Source: Lepeophtheirus salmonis
Lineage: Eukaryota; Arthropoda; Copepoda; Siphonostomatoida; Caligidae
Direction: 5' to 3'
Length of the DNA: 64,000 nt
Assembly: GCF_016086655.4 (NCBI RefSeq)
Contig: NC_052136.2
Location: 49,344,492 to 49,408,491, forward strand
The notes below the pieces were generated by a model, which was given only the letters and a program-made list of their open reading frames with translations, was not told where the DNA came from and ran no database searches. This document shows, one piece after another, positions 36,390 through 48,260 of this stretch. A program made the translations under genes and the position numbers. Position 1 is the first letter of the stretch. Each line of letters starts with the position of its first letter.

Positions 36390-37151
36390 TGGTCAAAATT
36401 GTCCTACTAACCAAGAAAACTGAAAAGAATTCAGGCCAATCAATGAAGGCGATATCTGTCAGCATCGATGTAGTGTCCCTTACATTTATAAATCGTGTAA
36501 TCAATGAAGAGCCAGGTAACAATCCTATACACGTTGTAAGAGACAGCTTTTAACCCCGTCAAATAGGCAAAAAAAGGTCACATCAACAAATACTTTGATC
36601 AAAATAAATTAAAAGCATCCCGGGAAAGATCTTGTCTGGTTCTTTTTCAAATAAGAAAAAATTCTGTCAAACCCACAAGAAGAACTGGAAGAACAAAAGT
36701 TGGCTTGGAAAATGCCCTTACCAACAACTAGTTATGGTTCTTGGTCCTGTTTGCAGCCAAGGATACATTATGCCGCCTTTCATCTTCAAACAAGGTATGA
36801 AAGTCAACGCCAAGGTCTACATCAGTAGTATGAGTGTAAAGTCTTTCCTTAAATCGGGTCATCATTAAAGACCGACATTGGATCTGGAAGCAACACAGGA
36901 AACCTAGTCACACTAGCAAAAAAAAACTCGATTGTTTTATTTTTAGTACGTGATGTAAGGCACACCGATTTCTTGGTATCCTAACTCCCCGGAATTGAGT
37001 CATTTTGACAATTTTAAGGCAATATTGAACATGTTTCCTTCAAAATTATCAACACCATCACAAAATCGCTGAGAACTGGAATAAAGAAGGCAGTTACACG
37101 TTTCCAGGGACATTTTTGATCATAACATCCAAGCTAAATTCAATTTGATTG
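36390..37151 (+). pseudogene. Mariner-type transposase remnant, nearly full span, heavily mutated
   Basis: In shifting frames the order of a complete D,D37D-type transposase is visible. The second helix-turn-helix comes first (KNSGQSMKAISVSIDVVS then FINRVINEEPG, about 36,410-36,510), followed by a linker (RQLLTPSNRQKK). The first catalytic block is SFSNKKKFCQTHKK (Asp replaced by Asn), then LVMVLGPVCSQGYIMPPFIF and KVNAKVYISSM. The second block is WIWKQHRKPSHTSKK (Asp replaced by His). The third is YPNSPELSHFDNF with its Asp kept at 37,007-37,009. The tail is KKAVTRFQGHF to about 37,151. There are many frameshifts and stops. The block wording is close to the element at 56,954-58,281. Terminal repeats not found. 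Confidence 0.82.
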
Positions 37152-38115
37152 ATTAAATGTAAAGTTTAAGTTTAATGTCGATTTTCTGATTTTTTTTTTA
37201 TGAAATCAGTTAAGAAATTGAGTCACAGCAGGGTTTACTTTGTTTATTCGGGTAGCGAACGTTTAGATAAACCACCTTAATTTAGTAGTAGTAGTATTTT
37301 GGAAAATGACTATTTCACAAATTGTTGCGTGTTAAAATATTTTCGGAGATTTATCCTTGACCCATCCACAGAATATAGTTGATAACCAGGCATTATATGT
37401 CGTCATCAAAAATTTAATAAATGTGTAATTCAATTACCTACGGAGATATATCACATAATAAATATGTAAATACGATGACTTCTTTCACAAAAAAATGTGA
37501 CTCACAATCTTATATAAAAATTACAAAAAATGGGGATAATTAATTATTAGCCATAAAACATACATCCTTTTTTCCGAAACATTTCGAAAATGGATTTTCA
37601 CTTCATTTGATTTGATTTTCAATTTTACAAACCATTTAAGAAACGATCGATATAACGCCCTCTTTAACACGTGCTCTCTTTAAAAAAAATATTAAAGATT
37701 TATTTATACTTATTTGCACTTTTTCATCAGCACTTAAGTTTTATTTTTTTTATGATGCAATGAAATATGTCTCAGATCGTAAAACTTTATATTTACTGAC
37801 TAAAAAAAATATATTTTTTCCTCCTCTATTATAAGGCCTATAACAAGATTCGAAAAGTACAATCATAGAGAAATTGATATTTGAACTATATACTTTTTAT
37901 TTCAACGTTTAAGCAAAAAATATTAAATATATTTATGTTTGTATGAGGGTAAAAAAAAGCTTAATGTTTGATATGTGGTCCAAAACTTTTGAAGCCAGAT
38001 TAATTTTTCCCATCTTCTCGATGTTCAACTTTGCATAATAAAATTTTCAGAGAAAATTAAGGTTTTACTCAATCTGTCATTATTTTTTGATAACGTTTGA
38101 TAACAAGTTGATAAC
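37152..38115. other. AT-rich spacer, no gene found
   Basis: Nothing recognisable. Confidence 0.5.
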
Positions 38116-38452
38116 AAGACCGGTTCAGGCAAATATTTTCCACGCAATGTCATCTTTCACCAAGATGGGACACCCACTCACACTGCAAAAATTGATCAGT
38201 CTGCCTTAGCTTATAACATCGCCTTCAGGGACAAAAACGAATGTTGCAACCATACAGTCAGGATTTCAATCCTCTCGACTTTTCTTTCTGACTGCACGCC
38301 GAGAGAAGGGCATGTAGCATCCGTCATCCGAATGTTGAATCCATGAATTACAGTGTCAACAAGGAATGGGCTGCCATGGACCTGAACTTCACTTGGAATA
38401 CTTGGAACTCGTTTTTGCAATTGGATTGTTGCTATCTGTAGACCAATGTCGG
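38116..38452 (+). pseudogene. Mariner-type transposase remnant, C-terminal half
   Basis: The second catalytic block NVIFHQDGTPTHTAKIDQSA has its Asp at 38,164-38,166. It is followed, after one lost base, by the third block MLQPYSQDFNPLDFSF with its Asp at 38,277-38,279. The 113-nt distance fits D37D spacing less one nucleotide. The tail reads ERRACSIRHPNVESMNYSVN then KEWAAMDLNF, after an in-frame stop where the Trp region should be. Both Asp residues are kept. The upstream domains are absent. The 133-codon minus frame at 38,211-38,612 is an antisense shadow. Confidence 0.82.
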
Positions 38453-39004
38453 GTGAACATAAAAAAATAATTTGACATTCGCTATGTATCAGAAAAAAAT
38501 TAATAAAGATGTTTGTTAATTGTATAATTAAAGAATGTAGAAATGGATATTGTAGTTTTTTTAATTGTTTTATCTGATATCGCCATACGTGTATAAACTT
38601 TTTTGGCTCCAAATCTTCATGGTTAAAACTACAAAGACATAGTCATAATTAAACAAAAAAATGTAAATGATAAGATAATTAAAATTCCAATTTAAAAACA
38701 ATAAATTAAATATTTTGATAGATATAATAAACAAAAAGTATAGGTGCGCTTAAAAACAGATAAGCACTCAAATTTCAAAAAAATCTGAAAATTTGGACCA
38801 CTCACTAATCTAGTGAACATTTTGAGGTTAGTGATATATAATATATTAGAAAAAAAACTGGGGAGTTTGATATATTTACTTTAAATTGATAATGGTCATT
38901 TTTTAAGCGTTATTAAAAACCAAAAGCTGAACAGCAGATACAATCATTAAAAGTATATTTCACACAATGAACCTTTGGTTGGTCTCAATAATTTCCTACA
39001 TTTA
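38453..39004. other. AT-rich spacer, no gene found
   Basis: Nothing recognisable. Confidence 0.5.
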
Positions 39005-39364
39005 GTTACTGAACTGTGCAGAGATCCTGAAAACTTGAACCCGAACTAAATTTTGCATTCCATTACGATGTAGTGCATCAGGAACTTCTTATTGGTGTGA
39101 GAACCTCTGTTGACCTTTGGCACAAGGTAGCTCTAAACAAAATAATCTATAAGACTCAGGTAGGGTGAACCAGGAGGCCAAATTTCCCGGGACAGCTATA
39201 CGTAGCAATGCTTCTGGAGGCAATCCTGAGCTATGATCTTTTCCCTGAAGTACTTGTTTGAAAAACCAGGACCTTGTTCTTCTCCAAAACCTTTGCCTGC
39301 CGATCTCTATCATCTTTGAAATCTCAGCATCGCTAAAATCAATATAGTTACTATCCAAAATCAT
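39005..39364 (-). pseudogene. Mariner-type transposase remnant, C-terminal half
   Basis: The minus strand reads IWPPGSPYLSLIDYFV, a stop, then SYLVPKVNRGSHTNKKFL. This is the third catalytic block (family WPPxSPDLNPLDYFVWSxxV) with Asp at 39,145-39,147; the following Trp codon is now a stop. Just upstream, in another frame, VLVFQTSTSGKRS resembles the second block (VFQQDSAPxHKAK) with Asp lost, then LQKHCYV. The long 91-codon minus frame starting at 39,364 (MILDSNYIDFSDAEISKMIE) overlaps these in a different phase. Its first part might be the decayed first block (FSDA for FSDE). Not functional. Confidence 0.65.
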
Positions 39365-42300
39365 TAGAACAGTGAACCTGCAATCTCCTTATAAAAACCT
39401 AACCGGCTTCAATCTTCTACTGTTGACTACATGTTAACGTTTTGCCTATTAAGTGAAACTTTTATATGTATATTTAATAAAAAAACATTGTGTAATTTCG
39501 TCAACAGATACGCCAGGAAAATACGGAAATCCAAAGCGCCGGATTTCGTTGTTACGCCCTATATACATATTCATTTCTGAACAAATGCTTATGTTTCGAT
39601 GTTGCAAACAGTTGTAAAAATAGAAAAGTGTATTATACTATAGAAATTTATATGTTATATAGGTTTTTGGAATACATTTTTACTTTTTTAATAATGTATT
39701 TATGAAGAATGCATTTTGGAAAAAAGTGCCAAAAGGTATGGATATATTTTAAACTTATGGGGCATACATAAATACTTATGGTACATATTTAGATTGAATT
39801 TAAAGATCATTTAACACAAATATTATCTAAGATAATAAATGACATGATATTTTCAAAAGGATTTTTAACTTATATATAATTATACACTTTTTGAAAGTAT
39901 GAATTGTATTATTTGTAAAATTGGCAATATCTTAGCCTCCCTTACCTTGCTAGAGTGCTGGAAGATCCCACCTCCAAAAAAAAAAATTGTCTTTATATCT
40001 ATACTAATTTATCTTTATTTTGTCTTTCTTGGCTTTTTTTCCTATTATTGTCATAAATTATTCATTGTTGTGGTTCTTTTGGTAGAGGTTTTGTAGGAAA
40101 ACAATTATGTATTTCACTATAATAACTTTTTGATTTTGGAATAAGAGAGAAAGATAAAAAAACAAAGTACAAATGATGTATTTGTCACGCAACCTCTTTA
40201 TAAGTGAATATTTCCCCATTATTAATGACTTTATCAAATTTTGCATGTTCTTTTTTTTAAAATAAAAAATGAAGTTAATGTATCTATATAAAAAAATATA
40301 TATATAATTAAAAGACACAAGAACCTAACCTTCATGACCATTTAAAATGCAAAATTAATATTTGTTTGGTATTATAACCATCTTTATAAAAAAAAATGAC
40401 ATACAAGTTAAAAAAATAATTAAATTGTTATTAATACACACACGTGAATCTGGAATATCTTATTTAAAAAGGTTACCAAATGTATCATGCCTGTAGAGTG
40501 TATACTATGGTGGTACTTATTTTTAAATGCTCATAACAAGATGTTTTAAGGTCTCGAAATATTTTAAAGACTTAAAGTTTAGAAATTTATAACTTTTTTA
40601 GAAAAAATTATTGTTTGGATATTATTTATGAAGTACAAGATACAAGTTTTTGGTTAAAATACCAAAATTATATATCAAATTTTTTATCAAAATATCTGAT
40701 TAATTTTATAAGAGGTCCATATCTATGTTTGTTGTAGTCATATAAATTGTATTTTTCTGTCTATTGGTATGTTCGTTAGTGTATCTTAACCTAACATTTT
40801 AATTAAGAGATACCCTAATTTTCAAATGCAGATATTGCTGTCCTGGATACACATAAATACAAATTTTGATGAACTTAGTGACCTGTTTATGAACTTTATT
40901 TGAAGAAAAAATAATTATTTTATTTAACGAAATTCAATAAAATTAGTGAGAAATGTCAAATAAAAAATGATGTTTATAAAAATAAAATAAAACTAGTATT
41001 CACTGTTACATAAAAACAACCTCTCATATCCACAGCTGGCTAGAACTATATAAATGTATCAGAACTTATCATAAGGTTCCTTTGTTGCCTCTTCTGAATT
41101 AGAAAAAAATCATTTCTAAGTATTAGTATTAATACAATAAATAGGATAATAAGCTTATTTCTCTGTAGTTGTCATTAATTTTGTAATCGTATAAATATAT
41201 ACTTAACAAAATTAAATATCAAAGCCTATTATTGTTTATTTTTGAATTTTTTGTTGTATTGTTGGTTTTTATCTTATTTAATATCAACCATTACAAATTT
41301 TATAAGACCTCAAAATAAAAAAAATATCTCATGCGGTACAGTGTGACTGAATTTAAAAGTTAACAAGTTGCCTACCCTGTGTAGAGAACAGGGACTATTT
41401 ATTTTGCATTTTTATAAAACTTATGAACAATACAAATTTGTCAGATATTAATATTACGGAAATAGTTTCTAATTTTTTTTTTTTAATGAGCTAAGACTCT
41501 AATTAGGGATAATCAAATTGGTCAATCTAAGTTTGAAAAGATTTTTGAACAATAGAAGCTAATATATTTTTTAAAGTGCGTACATCCAAGGCCCCACTTG
41601 AAAGAGAAGCAGTCGTTTTTTAATCTTCTCAAAGTATCTTTTATATTGCTCATGCAGATACTCTTACTAAAAGGTCAGTATTACAAGAAGAAAAAAATTC
41701 TTGGTAGTCAACAAATAGAAAAGCAGATGGGGAACTGTTACTGATTGAATCGAAAGTTTTCTGCGGGCAGAAAACTTTAAACCATCGTCATAATTCGTTT
41801 CTTCATTTTTTTAATAATAAAAAAAATAATGAAGAAACAAATTAAAAGGATGCATTAAACAACAAGACATAGTGGAAGAAAAACTATTATGAAACTAAAA
41901 ATATCACCTTCCCTTGATAAATTAATAGAACCCAATCAACAAAAAGTTTTTTTTGTAGCGGAAACAGCAACACCATGCACCAGAACATTGATCAACTTGT
42001 TCTTCACAGAGATACATATATATTTCTGACGAGTAAAACCTGGCAAAACAAAATCAGATTATGAAGTAGCGTTCTTCTTGTAATTTGTTCGGATGTTATA
42101 ATGATTTCTAGTCCTATAGAGGGAAAAAAGGTTGAGCAACTGCCCATATTGGTCTCAGTGAAAGTAATTTCTAAATTAATCCGTATTGCGAAGCTTTTTG
42201 GGTCTCATTTCTGAATATAATGTGTATTCCAATCCGATTGATCACAGCTGCAATTCTTCATGAAGTAGTTGAAAATCATAGACATATATTCCGACTATAA

Positions 42301-44640
42301 GAAACAGACTATGTCTAAATTATAATAAGACAAAAAACAAGAAAATAAAGGTTTTAAAATATTATTTGATAAATATTGACTAACAATAATAATTAAGGAC
42401 GAATATATATTCAGAACTACATAAATATTTGTATTTATCTCTGCTGCATTCTCTTATTAACCGTAGTAAAATGATTTAAAGATGAACATTTTTTAGATTG
42501 ACGTTGCCTTTGGCCTCAAAATATGTGCCTCGGATGGCATTTTTATATAGCTGTGATTCCTACTAAAATTTTCGTTGTAAACTTTTTTTAGCTCACATCA
42601 ATTTCTGATTAATAAATATAATTTAGTTATAAGGTAATTTTTATCAAATAAATGTAATAAAAAGGTCAGTAAGGTCACAAAAATATGCATTTTTTGCAAA
42701 GAAACAATATGTGTATTTGTAAATTTTGGTGTGTATCAGTTGTATTCTAATGAAGAGTATACATATACTTATATACACGTAAAACTTTGGAACCGACAAA
42801 TATACAGCTTATTTTTGCAAAGAGCTTTATCAATAATAATCTTCAAAACCTTAACCAATCTCCCTTTCAAAATAATGTAAATTTGTGATTTAAAATGTGT
42901 TTTGAATATAGGAGTGAAAATCCCATGATAAAGTCCGATCTGTAAGCAGGAAAATGACTAATGCGGCATTTTCTCTTCCCTCAAGACAAGAAATCTTTTT
43001 AATCAAGATAGCACTTTATTTTGAAATGAAGATCTGTTTAGGTTTGAAGTTTATAATACTGTGCAAAGGTATACGGGAAAAAAATGTACGAACACGCAAA
43101 TACTTTTGGGTTTTTTTTTCAAAGTCTAATACTAATAATGGGTTATCCAATTTTTCAAACTTTAGTATATTTGGGGAATGGGACAGTGTTTTTATGGAAA
43201 TAATATTCGCACGACAATATTAGACGACAGCCTTTATTGAGGCTTATATAAATAATTATACACCTGACTATTAAGATCCAAAGTAAAAACAGGGCAAATC
43301 GATAAAAACTTAAATAGTGTATAATGTATATAGCAATCACAAACAATGATTATGTTTAATCGATGCTATTTGTTGAAAATATAGAATATTAATATATATT
43401 TCAACTATCCTTATCCATCCTTATTATGAATATACATAATCATTCCTTTTTTTCAATTATAATAATATAAAGATATTTTTCTATTATTTTTGTAAATATA
43501 CATTTAATTTGTCTATGAAAGATGTTTCAGCAATAAGTAGATTATTTTGACAATTCCAGTGTTGCATGGAACTCCAGATAGCTTTTATAACTCAAGACTG
43601 TGTTGTGTGAGCCAATTTCAAAGTTTGAATAGCGACTGAAACGGCTGAGCTTATGGTTTTTTTTTTTGAATAACCGCCTAGAACCCTTCTGCAATTTAGC
43701 AATGGGAGGGCAGGACCAAGCACAATATCCTTAACGGATGTACACCCTTCAGACAATGCTGGAAGGCCATCCTCGCTACCAAGAACATTTGTATTTATAA
43801 ATAACTGTTCTCAGAGAATGTGTGAAGAAAATTAAAAAAAAAAAAATGTAGCCTACTTATTTGTTATAGAAATATGTTATTAGTTGCTTTGCAACACCCG
43901 GTATATGATAACTCTATATTTGTCTTTTATAAAAAGAATGACTAAATTAATATTTGTTACTCATGAGACTTGTTCCGTGATCGAACTTTTTTCTGTGCGC
44001 TAATTTTTTCAATGCCCATCATGACCCATATTTCTGTAAAGACCGAAATTCAAACCATAGGAGAAATTTAAGTTTTAATACTGAAGTTGGGTCGAAATAA
44101 TAAAAATTGTAACTTTCTCAGAACTGTCAAAGATTTCCAGACGGAAATCCAACACTAGCATTTATATTCTTGATTAAAACTTAATTTCGATCGTAGAACA
44201 GATATGCTATATTAAATTTTCACTGAGATTTTGAAAAACATTATTTTTTTTTTATTCGTCGTTATTTTATAAGTACAAGGCAATTATGTAAATATACATA
44301 CATAAATAAACATTATAGCTTTTAAAGGTTTATGTAAATCATTCGTTGAGTGCAGACGTGTTTCTTTCTGCTGCATTGATGGTATTTAGTGTTTGTGGAT
44401 AATAACTATATTGTAGGGACTTATTTATTTACGGTGAATATCGAGTGTATGTTTGACACAGGAGAGGACTTTTTTTTAATTTTTTTAATGGAAGCTCGGA
44501 CTTCTCGGAGCATGATTTGGAATTCGTCCTTGTTATCCAGTGAATCAAGCTAAGGATTTATTTAATTGATATCTATAACTATTTTGCTCTTCATATTGGT
44601 AAGGGAGCGTGTGTTAGACATTATATCCTTTTTTTCTTCT
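39365..44640. other. AT-rich spacer, no gene found
   Basis: About 5.3 kb with no supportable gene. Frames at 40,058-40,318 (minus) and 42,954-43,223 (plus) are unrecognised. Around 43,680-43,800 composition is more balanced, with a frame reading PFCNLAMGG, but I cannot place it. Two hairpins at 41,753-41,843 are listed separately. Confidence 0.45.
41753..41843. repeat. Two adjacent hairpins
   Basis: Hairpin 1 is AAAGTTTTCTG (41,753-41,763), loop CGGG, CAGAAAACTTT (41,768-41,778), with perfect 11-bp arms. Hairpin 2 has arms at 41,792-41,807 and 41,828-41,843 (AATTCGTTTCTTCATT against its complement), matching at 15 of 16 around a 20-nt A/T loop. Confidence 0.75.
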
Positions 44641-44648
44641 TCTTCTTC

Positions 44649-45860
44649 TTGAAATCTGACAAGTTTGAAGAAGCGCCTTCTGTACTTGATTTTCATCTCT
44701 CGTTAGGATGTACGATGAATCAAAAGACAAACACCCTGATTAAAACATCTTTAAAAAGGCAATATGCCACTGTCCTTAAACGAGGAAAGAGCATTGATAA
44801 AGATGCAGATACTCAAATGAATTTGAGTTCCGACTTTCAAGTGGGAAATTTTTGTTCCTATGCTTGAAGATGTCGATGGAAAGGCTTTAAAAGTAGATAA
44901 TGTCAAGCATGTTGATATATACAATATTGCTATGCAGTTCGGCTTCAAAGAGCACAAAATTGCAGGGGCCAACCCAAGGTTTGGAATGAACTAGGCTTGT
45001 ATGTATACAAGATTCCCAATTGATATTAGAGGTTGGCTTAAGGAGTTACAAAATCACCAAACGTTGAAAATTAAAAATATGGAGGGTATTCTCGAGGAGG
45101 TTACCTTTAAACTAAAAGGAATAGACAAGTTCTCGCATGATAAAATGAAAAATATTGTCCTTACTTTTTCATTACGTTCAAACGGATTGATGAATCAAAA
45201 GTTGTCTCCTTCTTGAAGCAATTTGGTGATATATCGAACCACTATCCGAAAAAGAACCCCATAGACAAAAAGGCGGAAGAAAAGTATTTGAATTATAGAG
45301 AAATTTGCAGAGATAGTGATTATATCGTTGAAATAGGCCTCCATCCCCCAAATTGTACCAATAAAAGGACTGTTAGTAAAAACTTAAATTTTGCGGAGTC
45401 AAACTCCAATGCCAAAGGGGCTTCATTTTTGGCCAAATTAATCAATGTTGTTCTAAAAAAAAGGATGAGAACCTTTGAATACGAAAAAATGCTTTTAAAA
45501 ACAAAGTCAGGACATCTGTCATCCGAAGTAGAAAAAGATCTTCATAACATTGGTTCTATTATTATTGCTAATACTCTTTCCAAATAAACCTATTCGGTGC
45601 CTCAGTTGGAGGGAGTGCTTGGTTATAATAAAACGAGAGGGTTTCGAACGCTCTGTAACTTGTTCTAAAGACAAAAACCAAGTCCGGCATGATGATCCTA
45701 ATACTGATTTTATTACCCCCTCTAAAGAACCATTTTCAGAGTTTAGAGGGAGGAACTATCCAAAAACAAAGGCCATGGCCCACAAGTTGGTGAGGTTACG
45801 AATAATGACCCTGCAATGAGGGTGATGTTAATAGTCTTCAAATTGAAATTAAACCGAAGA
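44649..45860 (+). pseudogene. LINE ORF1-like (RNA-binding) protein remnant
   Basis: Several overlapping frames join into one protein-like path: KFEEAPSVLDFHLSLG at 44,657, VPMLEDVDGKALKVDNVKHV near 44,860, RFPIDIRGWLKELQNH at about 45,010 and KNIVLTFSL at about 45,150. Then follow VVSFLKQFGDISNHYPKKNP and RDSDYIVEIGLHPPNC to about 45,360. The 124-codon frame at 45,213-45,587 is the longest intact piece. The pattern (a fold with VVSFLKxFG, then YxVEIxxxxPNC) resembles the RNA-binding ORF1 proteins that precede ORF2 in two-ORF LINEs. I place it mainly by position 5' of ORF2. Frameshifts and stops throughout; a C-terminal zinc-knuckle region was not clearly seen. Confidence 0.55.
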
Positions 45861-46269
45861 TGTCCCTTTGAGTGTTAAAATGTCCAAAAATAACCTAACC
45901 CAACAATCTGACGTAGTCCTTCGGATGAGATATGTAAGAGGAGAAGTCGGTTAGTCCTAAAAAACCAAACCAATCACATCTCGATTTATCAAAAGTATGG
46001 GAACATTGCACTCGTTCCCTATCGATGAGTAAGAGAAATAAGCCTTATACAGGTAATTCTCCTATAAGGAGTGGAAAACAATCAAAGAGTTCCTATCCTC
46101 ACCTCAGGCATCATAGTGTTAGTTTTTCCTTTATCTCTAAATTTATCATTATGAATAAAGATTTGAAACCTTTATATTTTCTTAATGAAAAACAGACCAA
46201 AATCACGGATATTTCATTGGAACCATTATCCAATGGTTTTAAATCGAATGGTGCAATTTAAAAAAAAAT

Positions 46270-46550
46270 ACTTTTTTAAACACTAGGGGTGGAAAAGATA
46301 TGAAATTGCGGTATGCATTAATGAACCATCTTCTGTTTATAGTTCCAGACATTATGTGTCTTCAGGACATAAAATCTAAAGTTTCATCCTCTTGCAATTG
46401 TTCTCTCTGTCTTACAAAAAATTTTAATGACTTTTTTCTGGAGATAACGACCATAGAGGTGTTCTGACTCTAATAAAAAAAAAGTTAATTATGTTATTTT
46501 TGTTAAGGGTTACTCCAGCAAGAGTGATTTGAATGGAATATGAATGATTA
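46270..46550 (+). pseudogene. LINE ORF2 remnant, AP-like endonuclease N-terminal part
   Basis: The frame reads FLNTRGGKDMKLRYALMNHL, then FIVPDIMCLQDIK. This is the start of an apurinic-type LINE endonuclease (conserved Asn in N-T-R-G, codon at 46,279-46,281, and the usual CLQE block). In this copy the catalytic Glu position is Asp (CLQD). After a frameshift GDNDHRGVLTLIKKK (about 46,440) matches a following conserved block. The rest of the endonuclease, including the C-terminal SDH block, is missing, and the sequence jumps to RT block 1 near 46,560. The frame starts from an A-rich stretch without a clear Met. Confidence 0.7.
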
Positions 46551-46559
46551 TGAATGGTG

Positions 46560-48250
46560 TTACGTTTGCGTAATAAAGGCCTATTACAGTATTGAATGCC
46601 TCTTAGATAATTTTATCAGAAGTTTTGGCCGTGAAAATGGAGCTTGTTTTAAATAAAAATATTGGAATGGTTCAAAAGCCCTTCTTGGAGAAAAGGAAAA
46701 TTTATGATGTGTCACAAAACATCCAAGCAGCTATCAAATCAGTTATTTATAGAAAAAATATGGAGTTATTATCGGAGTTGACTATAGTAAGGCATTCCAT
46801 TTGATAAATCATTATCATGTTTTCGAATCTATTAAGAGACTTGTACCCAAAAAGATTATTAATCCTGTGAGGCACTTTTACATAGTGGTTCATCCACTAT
46901 TTCATTAAATCGAGTACAAAGTGAACAAATTTATTTGAAAAAAAAGATGTAGACAAGGCTGTTCAGAGTCACAGCTACTTAAAAGAATCAATATCCTTCT
47001 GGACTTCTTCGAAAAGTATGAGAAAAGATCTAGGTTAAGACTCAAAAGTCAAGAAACCTCCATTCTTTCTCTAGGGCTTGGAAGCCAAGTGAGGATCAAA
47101 AAGTAAGAAGTTGTCAAGTCAAAAATAAAATTGAGATCTTGGGCATGATTTCGGAGTGTCAAGGCAATCATATTTTGAAATGGGATTCTATAAATTATGC
47201 TATTTACCGAAACCTGTCTAGGTGGAGACATTTGAATCTTCAGAGAAGAATTGATCTATATAACACACAAGAAATTCCCTTAGTTGTATACAAAGGCACT
47301 GTTTGGCTTCAATTTGCTATGAGAGTACTAAAAGAGGAACAAGAGTCGCTTCAAAATCTATTTCACCAATGCTATTTGACCTCATTAAAAAGACCTAAAT
47401 CACTTATTGGAGGCAGAGTTTTACTTCTTGGGAACACCCAATACCCCAAAAACTTATCCAGATTTTTATAGATATGTCCAGGAAACTGGACGTTGAATGG
47501 AGGAGACAGGTTTCATCCAGTGAGTTCTTCCATAGACTTATGATTGGTACTGACCTCACCAACGAAAAAATTAGTGTTCACTCCCTGGTATGGACTGTAA
47601 CTCAATTTATTGTTTGGTCAGCTGTCCTTTATTCAATGGGGACTCTATTCTGGATATAATCCGAGGCAAAGTTAAGAAGCCTGTCTTCTTTTGGAATCTT
47701 AGCACTCCCGCAGAATTTAGAGGAAGAAGCCCTGGAAAAAAATATAGGTCGGAAATTTACAACTCAATTTCATACCTTTGCCAATTTTATCAAATTTTAT
47801 AAACTATGAAAAGATTGTGGGAAAATTTTTAACAATATAATGCATATCTTTGCGGATTGCAGGGATCCCAAAATTCTACAAAGATTCGTCAATTTTAAGG
47901 GTATGGAAAATGGACCCTTGAATTTAATCAAAGCTACTATAATCTTAGGATTATCTCACAGTAAGAAGAAGTCTCCACAGAAGTCTAAAGTCATTGATTG
48001 ATTTTGCTTTATTAAACTCTAAGGCATTAATTGCTGGAAAGCTTACATCCTGCTAATATACCCTTACGAACTTAGAGCAATTTTTATGGCATCTGCTGCT
48101 ATATATATAACCCTTTTTTTGAAAGTCCCCAATGCTGAGGACACACCCTGGATCCTGCCGACAAGAGAAGTGAAATTATATCCATCGGTATCACTCTAAC
48201 ATAAAAACTACTTAAGTCCATCCTCAGAAGTTTTAGAATTTATAAACCGG
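46560..48250 (+). pseudogene. LINE ORF2 remnant, reverse transcriptase and C-terminal region
   Basis: RT blocks in order: RPITVLNAS (about 46,580), LAVKMELVLNKNIGMVQKPF, VSQNIQAAIKSVIYRKN, GVIIGVDYSKAFHLINHYHV (first catalytic Asp kept at 46,780-46,782), then RCRQGCS (about 46,955). The YxDD active-site block is missing: the text jumps from INILLDFF to EKYEKRSRLRLKSQETSILS (about 47,010-47,070). The C-terminal part is well preserved in the 110-codon frame 47,139-47,471 (DSINYAIYRNLSRWRHLNLQ, then VVYKGTVWLQFAMRVLKE), the usual thumb region after RT. It continues to about 47,800 and weakly to 48,250. The NIQAAI/RK wording matches the RT fragment at 1-690. An L1/Tx1-like clade is my best guess. 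Confidence 0.8.
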
Positions 48251-48260
48251 ACTCTTGATT

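Larger units (their letters stand above)
44649..48260 (+). mobile_element. Degraded LINE (non-LTR retrotransposon), two ORFs
   Basis: An ORF1-like region (about 44,649-45,860) is followed by an ORF2 with endonuclease (about 46,270-46,550), reverse transcriptase (about 46,560-47,060) and a long C-terminal region (about 47,100-48,250), all on the plus strand. Its composition is visibly less AT-rich than its flanks. Internal deletions remove most of the endonuclease and the RT active-site block. Outer ends are uncertain: a C/T-rich stretch (CTTCTTCTTCTTCTT) lies just before 44,649, and no clear poly-A tail or target-site duplication was found. Confidence 0.8.

Noticed and set aside
38211..38612. 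133-codon minus-strand open frame, the longest in the window
   Set aside because: It is antisense to a clear mariner C-terminal relic on the plus strand and shows no family of its own.
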